Assembly (NCBI GenBank): GCA_965223485.1
Contig: OZ244993.1
Span: 372,001-436,000, forward strand
DNA: 64,000 nucleotides
DNA from: VXPQ01 sp965223485
GTDB taxonomy: Bacteria > Bacteroidota > Rhodothermia > Rhodothermales > VXPQ01
Direction of reading: 5' to 3'
The first letter of the stretch is position 1. Each line of letters opens with the position of its first letter. The notes under the pieces are model-generated. The model saw nothing but the letters and a program-made list of their open reading frames with translations, ran no database searches and had not been told where the DNA came from. Below, piece by piece: positions 42,911-51,600 of the stretch. Made by a program: the position numbers and the translations under genes.

Positions 42911-43885
42911 TCAGGATGTGGGCTCTGCCCCCCGGCCGGCAAGGAGATACAGCACAGCCATACGTACGGCAACGCCGTTGGTAACCTGATCCAGAATGAC
43001 GGCCCGTTCGTGATCCACCACATCGCCCGCCAGTTCAACGCCCCGGTTCACAGGCCCCGGATGCATGATGCGAAGATCGGGATGACGTTCCATATGTTCC
43101 AGGGTAATACCGAACCGCTCATGGTATTCCCGTACCCCGGGGAAAAGCATGGCTCCCTGCCGTTCAAGTTGTACGCGCAGCGCCATCGCCACGTCGCAAC
43201 CCTCCAGCGCTTCATCCAGACGGTCCGTCACCCGCACGCCCATTTCCTCGATGCCCACCGGCGTCATCGTACCGGGCGCGCACAGCGTTACGTGTGCGCC
43301 CAGCGCCCGCAGTCCGTATATATTTGAACGGGCAACGCGACTGTGCGCAATATCCCCGATAATAGAAACGTTTCGTCCCTCAAGAGAGGGATGGATATCC
43401 GTCAGCGTAAGCAGGTCCAGCAGAGCCTGAGTAGGATGTTCGTGAGCCCCGTCTCCGGCATTGATTACCACGGCGTCGACGCAGCGCGTAAGAAAAACAG
43501 GCGCGCCCGGCGACCGGTGCCGAATCACGACCATGTCCACCTTCATCGCCTCGATATTGAGGGCAGTGTCCTTGAGCGTTTCCCCCTTGGACACCGACGA
43601 ACCGGAAACAGAGAAGTTTACCGTGTCCGCCGACAATCGTTTTTCGGCCAGTTCGAAGGAAATGCGCGTCCGCGTGGAAGACTCGAAAAAAAGGTTCACG
43701 ACAGTGACCCCGCGCAGTGTGGGTACCCGCCGAATAGGCCGATCCAGCACCGAGCGAAACTCCCGCGCCGTATGAAGAATGAGTTGTATTTCTTCTGCGT
43801 CGTACGTCGAAAGGCCGAGCAGATGCCGGTGCCTCAACGGCGCCGGGGCAGATCGATCCTCCCGTGCTTCTTCGCGTGCGTGCAT
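42911..43885 (-). CDS. pyrB: Aspartate carbamoyltransferase, catalytic chain
   Basis: A 324-residue ATCase catalytic subunit with the carbamoyl-phosphate site FFESSTRTRISFELAEKRL, the GSSVSKGETLKDT loop, VINAGDGAHEHPTQALLDLL and the C-terminal MHPGPVNRGVEL. It makes N-carbamoyl-aspartate, the second step of pyrimidine synthesis. No regulatory PyrI is next to it. It lies three bases after pyrR on the same strand, which implies coexpression. Confidence 0.96.
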   Translation of the reverse strand: MHAREEAREDRSAPAPLRHRHLLGLSTYDAEEIQLILHTAREFRSVLDRPIRRVPTLRGVTVVNLFFESSTRTRISFELAEKRLSADTVNFSVSGSSVSKGETLKDTALNIEAMKVDMVVIRHRSPGAPVFLTRCVDAVVINAGDGAHEHPTQALLDLLTLTDIHPSLEGRNVSIIGDIAHSRVARSNIYGLRALGAHVTLCAPGTMTPVGIEEMGVRVTDRLDEALEGCDVAMALRVQLERQGAMLFPGVREYHERFGITLEHMERHPDLRIMHPGPVNRGVELAGDVVDHERAVILDQVTNGVAVRMAVLYLLAGRGAEPTS

Positions 43886-43888
43886 CAG

Positions 43889-44458
43889 TTATTCATCCGA
43901 AGTTTCCACCAGCCATACTCCTTCCTGATCGTCTATCTCGTTCAAACGTACGCGCACCTCTTCCCCCGGCAACGTAGGTACCTGTCGGCCCACAAAGTCC
44001 GCACATACGGGAAGCTCCCGAAGGCCGCGGTCAACAATCACAAGAAACTGTACGGCGGCCGGACGACCGATATCCATAAGCGCATCGAACGCCGCCCGAG
44101 CCGTTCGCCCGGTATACAATACATCGTCGACCAACACGATGCGACGCTCCGTGATGTCGAACGGGATGTCCGTGGCGCGCACGACGGGCTGCTTGAAGCG
44201 GATTCGGAAATCGTCCCGATACATGGTGGCGTCGAGCACGCCGATCGGAACAGTCAGGGATTCGAACTCCAAAATCTTGTCGCGGAGCCGCCGGGCCAGA
44301 TACACGCCGCGCGTCTGCATGCCTATCAACCCGAAATAGCGCGAGGCATCCTCTTCAGGATGCATCATCTCCACGATCTGGCGCGCCATCCGGTTCAGCG
44401 TCCGGTCCAGATCGTGTGCATCCATCAATTGTGCCTTGATGCGATCTCTTACCCCCAT
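43889..44458 (-). CDS. pyrR: PyrR regulator/uracil phosphoribosyltransferase
   Basis: 189 residues from the ATG at 44458; upstream residues in the open frame lack family similarity. It has the PRTase fold with LIGMQTRGVYLARRLRDKI, the flexible loop DATMYRDDF and the PRPP motif RIVLVDDVLYTGRTARAA. PyrR binds UMP/PRPP-controlled RNA leaders of pyr genes and has uracil phosphoribosyltransferase activity. It sits directly upstream of pyrB; no clear attenuator was identified in the short leader. Confidence 0.93.
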   Translation of the reverse strand: MGVRDRIKAQLMDAHDLDRTLNRMARQIVEMMHPEEDASRYFGLIGMQTRGVYLARRLRDKILEFESLTVPIGVLDATMYRDDFRIRFKQPVVRATDIPFDITERRIVLVDDVLYTGRTARAAFDALMDIGRPAAVQFLVIVDRGLRELPVCADFVGRQVPTLPGEEVRVRLNEIDDQEGVWLVETSDE

Positions 44459-44560
44459 ACCGTATAAATTACAGAAATGAACGCCTGTTTCCAATCTGTC
44501 TGACGTACCTTCGATATAACGGCCGGTAAACCCGCCCATTCATCTGTTTTTCACCTTGCC

Positions 44561-45496
44561 ATGCCCACCGCACAGGACACTACCCTTAAGTACCTCGACC
44601 CCGTTGTCGTATCCCGCCTGAAGAACATGGAGCTCCGGGCGCGAATGATTGTCGAAGGATTTATTACGGGTATGCACAAGAGCCCGTACCATGGGTTCTC
44701 TGTGGAGTTCGCCGAACACCGGCCCTACATTGCCGGCGACGAGCCCCGATACGTGGACTGGAAGGTCTATGGAAAAACAGACCGGCACTACGTCAAGCGA
44801 TTCGAAGAGGAGACCAACCTGCGGCACTATGTGGTCCTCGACACGTCCGCATCGATGCGCTATCGAGCGCAGGCGCCTCTCTCCAAGATGGAATACGGCG
44901 CATACCTCGCGGCTGCATTGCACTATATCATGGTCAAGCAACGCGACGCCACCGGACTGATTACGTTTGACGAGGAAATCCGCACCATCATGTCTCCCAG
45001 AAGCACGACATCCTGGTTGCGGCGACTCCTTGTCAGGCTGCAACAAACGGTCGATAATCCGGCGCCGGAAAAACGCACAGGCGCCGCCAATGCGCTCAGC
45101 GAGATCGCCGAACGCATCGCGCGGCGTTCCCTCGTCGTGGTCATCACCGATCTCTTCGAAAACATCGGGTGCCACGAAGACCTGCTCAAGGCGCTGCGTC
45201 ACCTGCGTTACCGCGGACACGAAGCCCTCGTTTTTCATGTGCTCGAATCCGCTACCGAGCGCACGTTCGACTTTCCCGACGTGCCCATGATCTTTCGCGA
45301 CATGGAAACCGGGGAAGAAATTTCCCTGCAACCGGCGCACATACGCGAAAACTATCGGGAGGCTGCACAGTTCTTCGGGGAGCGGTTTCGCCGCCAGTGC
45401 CTCGAATACGATATCGATTTCGTGGAACTGAATACAGAACAATCGTACGATACGGCTCTGCTGGCCTACCTGAACAAGCGAAAGAAACTTGTCTGA
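44561..45496 (+). CDS. DUF58 domain protein (VWA-like)
   Basis: A 311-residue DUF58 protein. The family signature HGFSVEFAEHRPYIAGDEPR, YVDWKVYGKTDRHYVKRFEE and LRHYVVLDTSASMRY is present; the last part contains a MIDAS-like DTSAS metal site as in von Willebrand A domains. DUF58 proteins usually act with MoxR ATPases in protein-complex maturation, but no moxR gene is adjacent here. It is divergent from pyrR and is followed by an amidohydrolase nine bases later. Confidence 0.9.
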   Translation: MPTAQDTTLKYLDPVVVSRLKNMELRARMIVEGFITGMHKSPYHGFSVEFAEHRPYIAGDEPRYVDWKVYGKTDRHYVKRFEEETNLRHYVVLDTSASMRYRAQAPLSKMEYGAYLAAALHYIMVKQRDATGLITFDEEIRTIMSPRSTTSWLRRLLVRLQQTVDNPAPEKRTGAANALSEIAERIARRSLVVVITDLFENIGCHEDLLKALRHLRYRGHEALVFHVLESATERTFDFPDVPMIFRDMETGEEISLQPAHIRENYREAAQFFGERFRRQCLEYDIDFVELNTEQSYDTALLAYLNKRKKLV

Positions 45497-45505
45497 TCGC
45501 CTCTC

Positions 45506-46708
45506 ATGCGTGAACGTATACGGAAATTGAATGATGAGCTTTTCGAGAAGATCGTAGATATCCGGCGTACGCTGCACCGGAACCCGGAATTGGCGTACGC
45601 GGAGCGGGAAACGGCGAAACTGGTGGCAGACACCCTTGAGCCACTCGGTTTCGAGGTACGAACCGGGGTGGCGCGCACCGGCATCGTCGCCACGCTGCAC
45701 GGCGAGAGGCCCGGACCGGCCCTTGCACTGCGGGCAGACATGGACGCCCTGCCCATCCGGGAAGAGAATACATTCGAGTTTGCCTCCGCGAACGACGGGG
45801 TCATGCACGCCTGCGGTCATGACGCACATACGGCCTCGCTGCTCGGCACGGCGACCATCCTGCACAGACTGCGCGAGGAGCTTCCCGGCAGCATCCGTTT
45901 CCTGTTCCAGCCAAGCGAAGAGAAACTCCCGGGAGGCGCCCTTCCCATGATCGAGGAAGGCGTACTCGGCGAGGCGTTCGGCCCGGCGCCCGGAGCTATA
46001 TTCGGACAACATGTGCACCCCGGTCTCGACGCCGGAAAAATCGGGATTCGATCCGGAAAGTACATGGCCTCGGCGGACGAAGTGCATATCAGGGTGGAGG
46101 GAACGGGCGGGCATGCCGCCACGCCCCACCTGCTGGACACCGACCCTACGCTCGTTGCCGCGCACATCCTTGTGGCCCTGCAATCTGTTGTGAGCCGGTA
46201 TTGCCCCCCCGACGTACCGAGCGTACTGACGATCGGACGGTTCGTGGCCGACGGCGCGACAAATGTCATTCCTGCACAAGCCGTTCTCGAAGGCTCTTTC
46301 CGCTCGCTCGATGAAGATTGGCGGTTCGAGGCCCACGAACATATTCGCCGCATTGCGGAAAAGACCGCGGAAGCGCACGGCGCGCAAGTCAGCGTGGACA
46401 TCGCCACAGGCTACCCTGTACTGCGCAACGACCCCGAATCGGCGCAACTCGTCCGGGATGCGGCGGTCAAGTATGTGGGCGAAGAAAACGTGGTCGATCT
46501 GGACATATGGTACGCCTCGGAGGATTTCGCCTGGTTTCTGCGGGAGGCGCCCGGGGCCTTCTACCGATTCGGAACGCGGAACGAAGGAAAAAATATTGTG
46601 CATGGCCTCCACACGCCCCGGTTTACGATCGACGAGGAGACGCTGCGAATGGCCCCGGGTTTTATGGCGTATCTGGCCACGGAATATTTAACGGAACGGG
46701 CAGGATAA
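45506..46708 (+). CDS. M20-family amidohydrolase
   Basis: A 400-residue M20D metallo-amidohydrolase. It shows the metal ligands HACGHDAHTASLLG and FQPSEEKLPGGALPMIEEGV, a FGQHVHPGLDAGKIG segment and the lid domain (VEGTGGHAATPHLLDTDPTL). Family members release acyl or aromatic groups from N-acyl amino acids, including hippurate, or indole-acetyl conjugates; the exact substrate is unknown. It follows the DUF58 gene closely. Confidence 0.92.
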   Translation: MRERIRKLNDELFEKIVDIRRTLHRNPELAYAERETAKLVADTLEPLGFEVRTGVARTGIVATLHGERPGPALALRADMDALPIREENTFEFASANDGVMHACGHDAHTASLLGTATILHRLREELPGSIRFLFQPSEEKLPGGALPMIEEGVLGEAFGPAPGAIFGQHVHPGLDAGKIGIRSGKYMASADEVHIRVEGTGGHAATPHLLDTDPTLVAAHILVALQSVVSRYCPPDVPSVLTIGRFVADGATNVIPAQAVLEGSFRSLDEDWRFEAHEHIRRIAEKTAEAHGAQVSVDIATGYPVLRNDPESAQLVRDAAVKYVGEENVVDLDIWYASEDFAWFLREAPGAFYRFGTRNEGKNIVHGLHTPRFTIDEETLRMAPGFMAYLATEYLTERAG

Positions 46709-46821
46709 GCGGGATTCGCCCTTGGGCGCCGGACCATGCGGAAAGGCGGCGAGACAGCAGCCCTTAACGGTGTGCAAATCGGCGGACAATGCCGTTTTAA
46801 ACCGGGAGAATCCGGACCGAC

Positions 46822-47121
46822 TCAGTAGGGCGCAGGGGCGTTCACAGCCTCGACGCGAGAGATTTGCGGCACGGAACGTTTGAGGGCCTGTTCAATACCG
46901 GCGCGCAGCGTCATGGCGCTCATGGGACAGGTGCCGCAGGCGCCCAGCAATTCCAGCTCCACAACCATATCCGGCGTCACGTTCAGGAGACGCACAGATC
47001 CCCCGTCCGCCATCAAATAGGGCCGGATTATATCAAGCCCCTCCTCTATCCGGCCGCGGAGTTCATTATCCGCGTCTGCAACAGACTCCTGTTGCCCGAT
47101 GTGCTCGTTTTTTCCGGACAT
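46822..47121 (-). CDS. NifU-like iron-sulfur scaffold protein
   Basis: 99 residues from the ATG at 47121 (the frame opens at 47160). This is the C-terminal NifU domain only: DIIRPYLMADGGSVRLLNV and ELLGACGTCPMSAMTLRAGI with the CxxC that holds a transient [4Fe-4S] cluster. It follows the mrp gene on the same strand with 45 bases between; both handle iron-sulfur clusters. Confidence 0.92.
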   Translation of the reverse strand: MSGKNEHIGQQESVADADNELRGRIEEGLDIIRPYLMADGGSVRLLNVTPDMVVELELLGACGTCPMSAMTLRAGIEQALKRSVPQISRVEAVNAPAPY

Positions 47122-47166
47122 GTACGTTTCCCTGTGATCGGCTATGCTGATGTATTGCAAACTACG

Positions 47167-48288
47167 CTAAGCCGGTGCGGATCCCTTGTACAGGATTTCT
47201 ACTTTTTGCGTGGCGGCTTGCGTGGCGTTACGTACGGTGACCTGGCGTACAACCCGGTCCGCGAGCTCTCCGAACAGTTTCGCCGACACACTGTCCGGCT
47301 CGGCAAATACGATGGGCGTCCCTTCATCGCCCGACTCCCGCAGCCGCTCCTGGATCGGCAGTTCGGCCAGCAAAGGCATGTCCAATTCCCTGCTGAGCGC
47401 GGCGGCGCCCCCGCGTCCAAAAAGATAATATTTTTTATCGGGCAATTCGGGCGGCGTGAACCAGGCCATATTCTCGACAAGGCCCAGCACCGGCACCTGC
47501 ACATTCTCGAACATGGCAACGCCTTTTCGGGCATCGGCGAGGGCAACGGGCTGCGGCGTCGATACAATCACCGCGCCGGTGAGTGCAAGGCTTTGGACGA
47601 TGGTAAGTTGAATATCTCCGGTGCCCGGCGGCAGATCCAGAATCATATAATCCAGGTCGCCCCATGCACATTCTCCGAGAAACTGCCGTATCGCGTTCGT
47701 AACCATGGGCCCTCGCCAGATAACGGCTTTTTGGGGGTCCACCATCATGCCCATCGAAAGCAGTTTCACGCCGTGGCGCTCCACGGGCATGATTTTGCGG
47801 TGCTCATTGACACGAGGCTTTTCATCCCCGGCGCCGAACATAAGCGGCACGGAAGGCCCGTATATATCGGCGTCCACGAGACCTACATCATAGCCTTTTT
47901 TACGGAGTGCGCCCGCCAGATTCACGGCTACCGTGCTCTTGCCCACGCCCCCTTTCCCCGACGCCACGGCAATGAAATTGACAACCCCCTTGGGCTGTAC
48001 GCTTTTCGCAGATCCGCCTTCGTGCATATCGAGGGAAATCATCTCGAAATCAACGGTGACATCTACCGTTACCTCCTCGCGCGTTTCCCTGCGAATAGCT
48101 TCGCAGCACAGGGAAGCCACGTTTTCTGCAAACGAAGCCGGCGGATCCTTCAGCAGGATCGTGAAAACTACCCGGTCGTCCTCGACAACAAGGCCCTTCA
48201 CCAGATTCAGGCGCAGGAGGTCTTTGCCGCGGTCCGGTACGACGACGGTCGATAGTGCACGCAATACCGCTTCAGAGGAGACAGGCAT
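47167..48288 (-). CDS. Mrp/ApbC iron-sulfur carrier ATPase
   Basis: 373 residues from the ATG at 48288; the frame is open upstream to 48345. A MIP18-like N-terminal domain (LLRLNLVKGLVVEDDRVVFT) precedes the P-loop ATPase: deviant Walker A VASGKGGVGKSTVAVNLA, then GLVDADIYGPSVPLMFGA, LDYMILDLPPGTGDIQLT and AWFTPPELPDKKYYLFGRGG. The usual cluster-binding CxxC of ApbC is replaced here by a DKKYYLFG stretch, so cluster binding may differ. It is linked to the NifU-like gene. Confidence 0.9.
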   Translation of the reverse strand: MPVSSEAVLRALSTVVVPDRGKDLLRLNLVKGLVVEDDRVVFTILLKDPPASFAENVASLCCEAIRRETREEVTVDVTVDFEMISLDMHEGGSAKSVQPKGVVNFIAVASGKGGVGKSTVAVNLAGALRKKGYDVGLVDADIYGPSVPLMFGAGDEKPRVNEHRKIMPVERHGVKLLSMGMMVDPQKAVIWRGPMVTNAIRQFLGECAWGDLDYMILDLPPGTGDIQLTIVQSLALTGAVIVSTPQPVALADARKGVAMFENVQVPVLGLVENMAWFTPPELPDKKYYLFGRGGAAALSRELDMPLLAELPIQERLRESGDEGTPIVFAEPDSVSAKLFGELADRVVRQVTVRNATQAATQKVEILYKGSAPA

Positions 48289-48692
48289 AAAGGAAATGTG
48301 AAGGGATGGCCAACGTTTCTGTAATGCGACGGCGCTATAGCACAACGCGGTGCGCTAATATCCGTCCGATTCGGATGACGTGCAACGCCTCATGAGGCTA
48401 CTGTTACGATACCCATGATGTCTACTTGTGTTCGTGTTCGATGACAAACACTTGCCGCCGGGATTCCGGGACGGAATGCCGGCAGGCTACTGGGCTCACC
48501 TCCGGTAGGCCGATCACTTTTTCAAATGCAGGGCAATATGCTGGCGGCGCGGAGGAACGACATGCGGCGCCGTCCCTGGCTCCAGAAGGCCTGAAAGTCT
48601 CCGGGCCTGTGGGTATATTGGCATTGGTGCTGCTCTACGCTTGGCTTCGGCTGAGCTTTTTTTTACTTCACACTCTAACCCGGTGAAACCTT
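48289..48692. other. Intergenic region without a supported gene
   Basis: About 400 bases between mrp and the beta-barrel gene, which point away from each other, so promoters for both are expected here. GCCTCATGAGGC at 48387-48398 is a perfect 12-base palindrome and TCCGATTCGGA at about 48365-48375 another; either could be an operator. No coding sequence convinces. Confidence 0.4.
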
Positions 48693-49412
48693 ATGAAACC
48701 TCTAAATGGCGTTCTCGCCACTGTTCTTTCGTTAACCTTCCTGGTCCCCATTGGCGCGTATGCACAAGGTCAAGTGAGTATTACTGCTCTTGGAGGCGTG
48801 AATTTGACAACCCTCTCCGGAGACATCGACGCAGAGCTTGGTTCCACCACTAAGAAGACTTGGTTAACAGGATTTAATGGCAGGGTAGCCGTGAACGTAC
48901 CTTTCGGCAATGAGAATACCGGAATGCAGTTTGGAGCCGCATATGCGCGTAAGGGAGTATCGGTAAGCGAGCGTTTAGAGTTTGAGGAGGGTGAGTTTTT
49001 TGAAGGTATATATGATATAAATTTAGATGTCAAGCTCGACTATCTGGAATTTCCCATTCTTTTTCGGTACAGCCTGAATACTGGAACTTTTTCGCCCTAT
49101 TTAATGCCTGGCCTGAAACTGTCCATACTTACTGATTGCTCTGTTTCCAGTAGTTTTTCGGGCGAAGACATTTCTGTTTCCTGCAACAACAGCGAGGTCG
49201 TTGACACCCATACGTTGGACATTGGATTCCATGCCGGGGCGGGTATGGATATTGCTTTGATCCCTTCCGTGATGTTTACGCTCGATGCGGCCTACAATTA
49301 CGGCCTGCTTTCCGTCTTCAAGGATTCAGAAGATTTCTTTCGGGAAAACGGACAGGGAAAAAACCGCGGGTTTTCGATTCTCGCGGGGGTCACCGTACCC
49401 ATAGGGCGATAA
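48693..49412 (+). CDS. Outer membrane beta-barrel protein (PorT-type)
   Basis: A 239-residue protein with a signal peptide (GVLATVLSLTFLVPIGAYAQ) and an eight-strand-like barrel: ITALGGVNLTTLSGD, GMQFGAAYARKGVSV, LDYLEFPILFRYSLN, FSPYLMPGLKLSIL and FTLDAAYNYGLLSVF. This matches the OMP_b-brl_2/PorT-type domain common in Bacteroidota. Two cysteines (TDCSVS, VSCNN) could form a disulfide. Function unknown. Its GC content is lower than that of its neighbours. Confidence 0.75.
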   Translation: MKPLNGVLATVLSLTFLVPIGAYAQGQVSITALGGVNLTTLSGDIDAELGSTTKKTWLTGFNGRVAVNVPFGNENTGMQFGAAYARKGVSVSERLEFEEGEFFEGIYDINLDVKLDYLEFPILFRYSLNTGTFSPYLMPGLKLSILTDCSVSSSFSGEDISVSCNNSEVVDTHTLDIGFHAGAGMDIALIPSVMFTLDAAYNYGLLSVFKDSEDFFRENGQGKNRGFSILAGVTVPIGR

Positions 49413-49573
49413 GTTCGGTCATCGTATCTGTCTCCCTATGAAAATCACGTGTGCGGATAACCAGTTACGCCGTTTTAGATACACGCCCCACACCGCGCCC
49501 ATTTTTCCCGTTTTCGGGCAACCCCTCCAGACGAACGCAAACGGCCCGGTTGCAGCCTGACCGCACCCGCTCC

Positions 49574-51529
49574 CTACTCCACTTCCTCTGGCGTACGCGA
49601 TGCGAACACCCGGATCCCCCAGGCTCCGGGATCGTTGGGCGGAATGTCTGAAAAATCTCCGTAGGCATGCGAAAAATCGGTCCTGAAATGGGCAGTATAG
49701 GCCCCTGGAGCCAGCGAGAGGGTCCCAAGAAACATCCTGTTGCGCTCATCACCGCCGGCAGGAATCGTATTCTGCCAGATCATTTCCCAAACTGTCTCCC
49801 CTGTCTCCGCATGTTCGATCCAGCCGTAATCGTACTGTTCGCTGAACGACATCTCCCCCACAGCTCGAATACGCAGGAATCCTTCCCCATCGAACGTGAA
49901 CGGGGCCGAAAGGCGCTCCCTGTTACCGAGCCCGGTAAGGTCGACGAGCGGAGCACCCGGCGCTCCCTCGCCAGGAAATCGTGTCCGGTCCGCGGACCGC
50001 GTGGGCGCCGCTACCGCAAATACCGAATCTTCTTCCGAGTCCGGGACTTCGATGAATGCCTCCCTGTCTACCGTAAGCACCTCGATAGCGGATGGATCCG
50101 TGCCTCTATCGACATGGAACAGCGTAACGCCCCATCTTTCCGGATGATCGGGTTCTCCATGCGACCACCCGGCGTACGAATGCGAATCGTCCGTTTGATA
50201 GATCGCCGTGTATATGCCCGGCTGTAGATTCAGAAAAGCCAACTCGCGCCGGTTGTTGTAGCCCCCCGCAGGCAAGGAGCGCTCCGGCGTCATTTCCCAT
50301 AGCACTCGCTCGGAGCGTCCGGCAGTAATCCTTGCGTAATCGTACCGGTCGTCATCCCCCATTTCTCCCAACGCATAGACGGCAACCTGAGCCGGCGCGC
50401 GTACGCGAAACCGCGCGATATGGCGCTCACTATCCCCTACGCGATTGATCCGGATGAATGGTTCCTGATCCTCCCAGGGGTCGAACGGCCGCACTGCTTG
50501 CGGAACGGTGGTAAACAGCGAAACACCCCACCCTGCCGGATCCAGCGGGGGGTTCCGCACCCAGTCCCCATAGTCCTGCCGCGGATCCGTCCGGAAAACG
50601 GTCCGATAGAGGCCGGGCGGCAGGGAAACGGTCCCGTCGAACAAGCGGTTGACCTCCCATCCCCCGGCGGGTACGGTATTCTCGCGACGCATGTCCCACA
50701 CCCGCTCCCCACTGGAGACCTCTTCGATCCAGCCGAAATCCATCCGCTCCTGGCCTATTTCGCCCACAGCATACACATGCATCTCCGCCGGCCGGATCAC
50801 CCGAAACAGGTATTCGGCGGTTTCCCCCCCTTCCATGGGCGCCGAAGTCCAAAGCAGTTCTTCCTCGCCTGGAAGGAATACAGGAGAGGCTGTATCAAGA
50901 TGGACCGGGGGAGCCAGTGTATCTCCCAACGTGCGCACAACCATCTGCCACTTGTCGGCGTCGTTGCGCCAGAAATGCCCATCACCCACGGACAGATCGA
51001 GCAGACCATCCAGCAGCGATAGTCCGATAGAAGAGACATCCTCGTTTCCGTACGAAGCAAAATACACATCGTAGACGCCTGGCTGGAACTCCACCGTATC
51101 GGTCACGAGAGCCAGCGTATTATCCCCTTTCTGCAAGGGCGCCGAATGCATGCTCCAGACCACCGTACGGTCTTCCCTGCGCAGCACCCACCCATATGCG
51201 GCAAGGGAAATGCTATCCGCCTGCTCTTCCGACTCGAAAGACCCTGTGGCGTCAATAACAACCTGCACCGGCTGCTCGACGCGAAATGCCTCCTCCAGCA
51301 ACCTACCGGGTTCAATGCCCGAATATACGATCAGTCCATCCGGGGGAGGAGGAGGCTTCGTGCTACGCCATATCACAAGCAGCGTCACAACCGCAAGCAA
51401 CAGCAACTGAAAACGTATGATGCCGGGTCTTTTCACGCGGTTTTGGCGCCTGACGTAAATGGATGGAAAAATACCCGCGAAGGAACTGTACGCAATGGAC
51501 GTAACGAACCATTTACGTTTACGTATCAA
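49574..51529 (-). CDS. Membrane-anchored repeat protein of unknown function
   Basis: Up to 651 residues; a GTG at 51436 is another possible start just before the single membrane helix (FQLLLLAVVTLLVIWRS). The rest has three clear repeats of about 105 residues at 236-340, 368-472 and 541-643, and a weaker one at about 80-163. Each holds YA(V/L)GE(M/I), a D(Y/F)(G/A) patch, a GE.VWEM-type turn, an (N)T(I/V)PAGG motif, an L.PG.YT segment, an SHxYGDW-like motif and WGV.LF. The pattern suggests tandem beta-sandwich domains facing the periplasm. I do not recognise the family. Confidence 0.75.
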   Translation of the reverse strand: MIRKRKWFVTSIAYSSFAGIFPSIYVRRQNRVKRPGIIRFQLLLLAVVTLLVIWRSTKPPPPPDGLIVYSGIEPGRLLEEAFRVEQPVQVVIDATGSFESEEQADSISLAAYGWVLRREDRTVVWSMHSAPLQKGDNTLALVTDTVEFQPGVYDVYFASYGNEDVSSIGLSLLDGLLDLSVGDGHFWRNDADKWQMVVRTLGDTLAPPVHLDTASPVFLPGEEELLWTSAPMEGGETAEYLFRVIRPAEMHVYAVGEIGQERMDFGWIEEVSSGERVWDMRRENTVPAGGWEVNRLFDGTVSLPPGLYRTVFRTDPRQDYGDWVRNPPLDPAGWGVSLFTTVPQAVRPFDPWEDQEPFIRINRVGDSERHIARFRVRAPAQVAVYALGEMGDDDRYDYARITAGRSERVLWEMTPERSLPAGGYNNRRELAFLNLQPGIYTAIYQTDDSHSYAGWSHGEPDHPERWGVTLFHVDRGTDPSAIEVLTVDREAFIEVPDSEEDSVFAVAAPTRSADRTRFPGEGAPGAPLVDLTGLGNRERLSAPFTFDGEGFLRIRAVGEMSFSEQYDYGWIEHAETGETVWEMIWQNTIPAGGDERNRMFLGTLSLAPGAYTAHFRTDFSHAYGDFSDIPPNDPGAWGIRVFASRTPEEVE

Positions 51530-51600
51530 TCCATAACAAAGTTACCGGCTCCGGTGAAAGGGCATACCGTTGGGCAAGAACCGTATAGCATGTTCCCCGT

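Noticed and set aside
48426..48686. 86-residue open frame before the beta-barrel gene
   Set aside because: No recognisable domain or convincing start signal; it lies in a promoter-containing gap and overlaps the expected leader.
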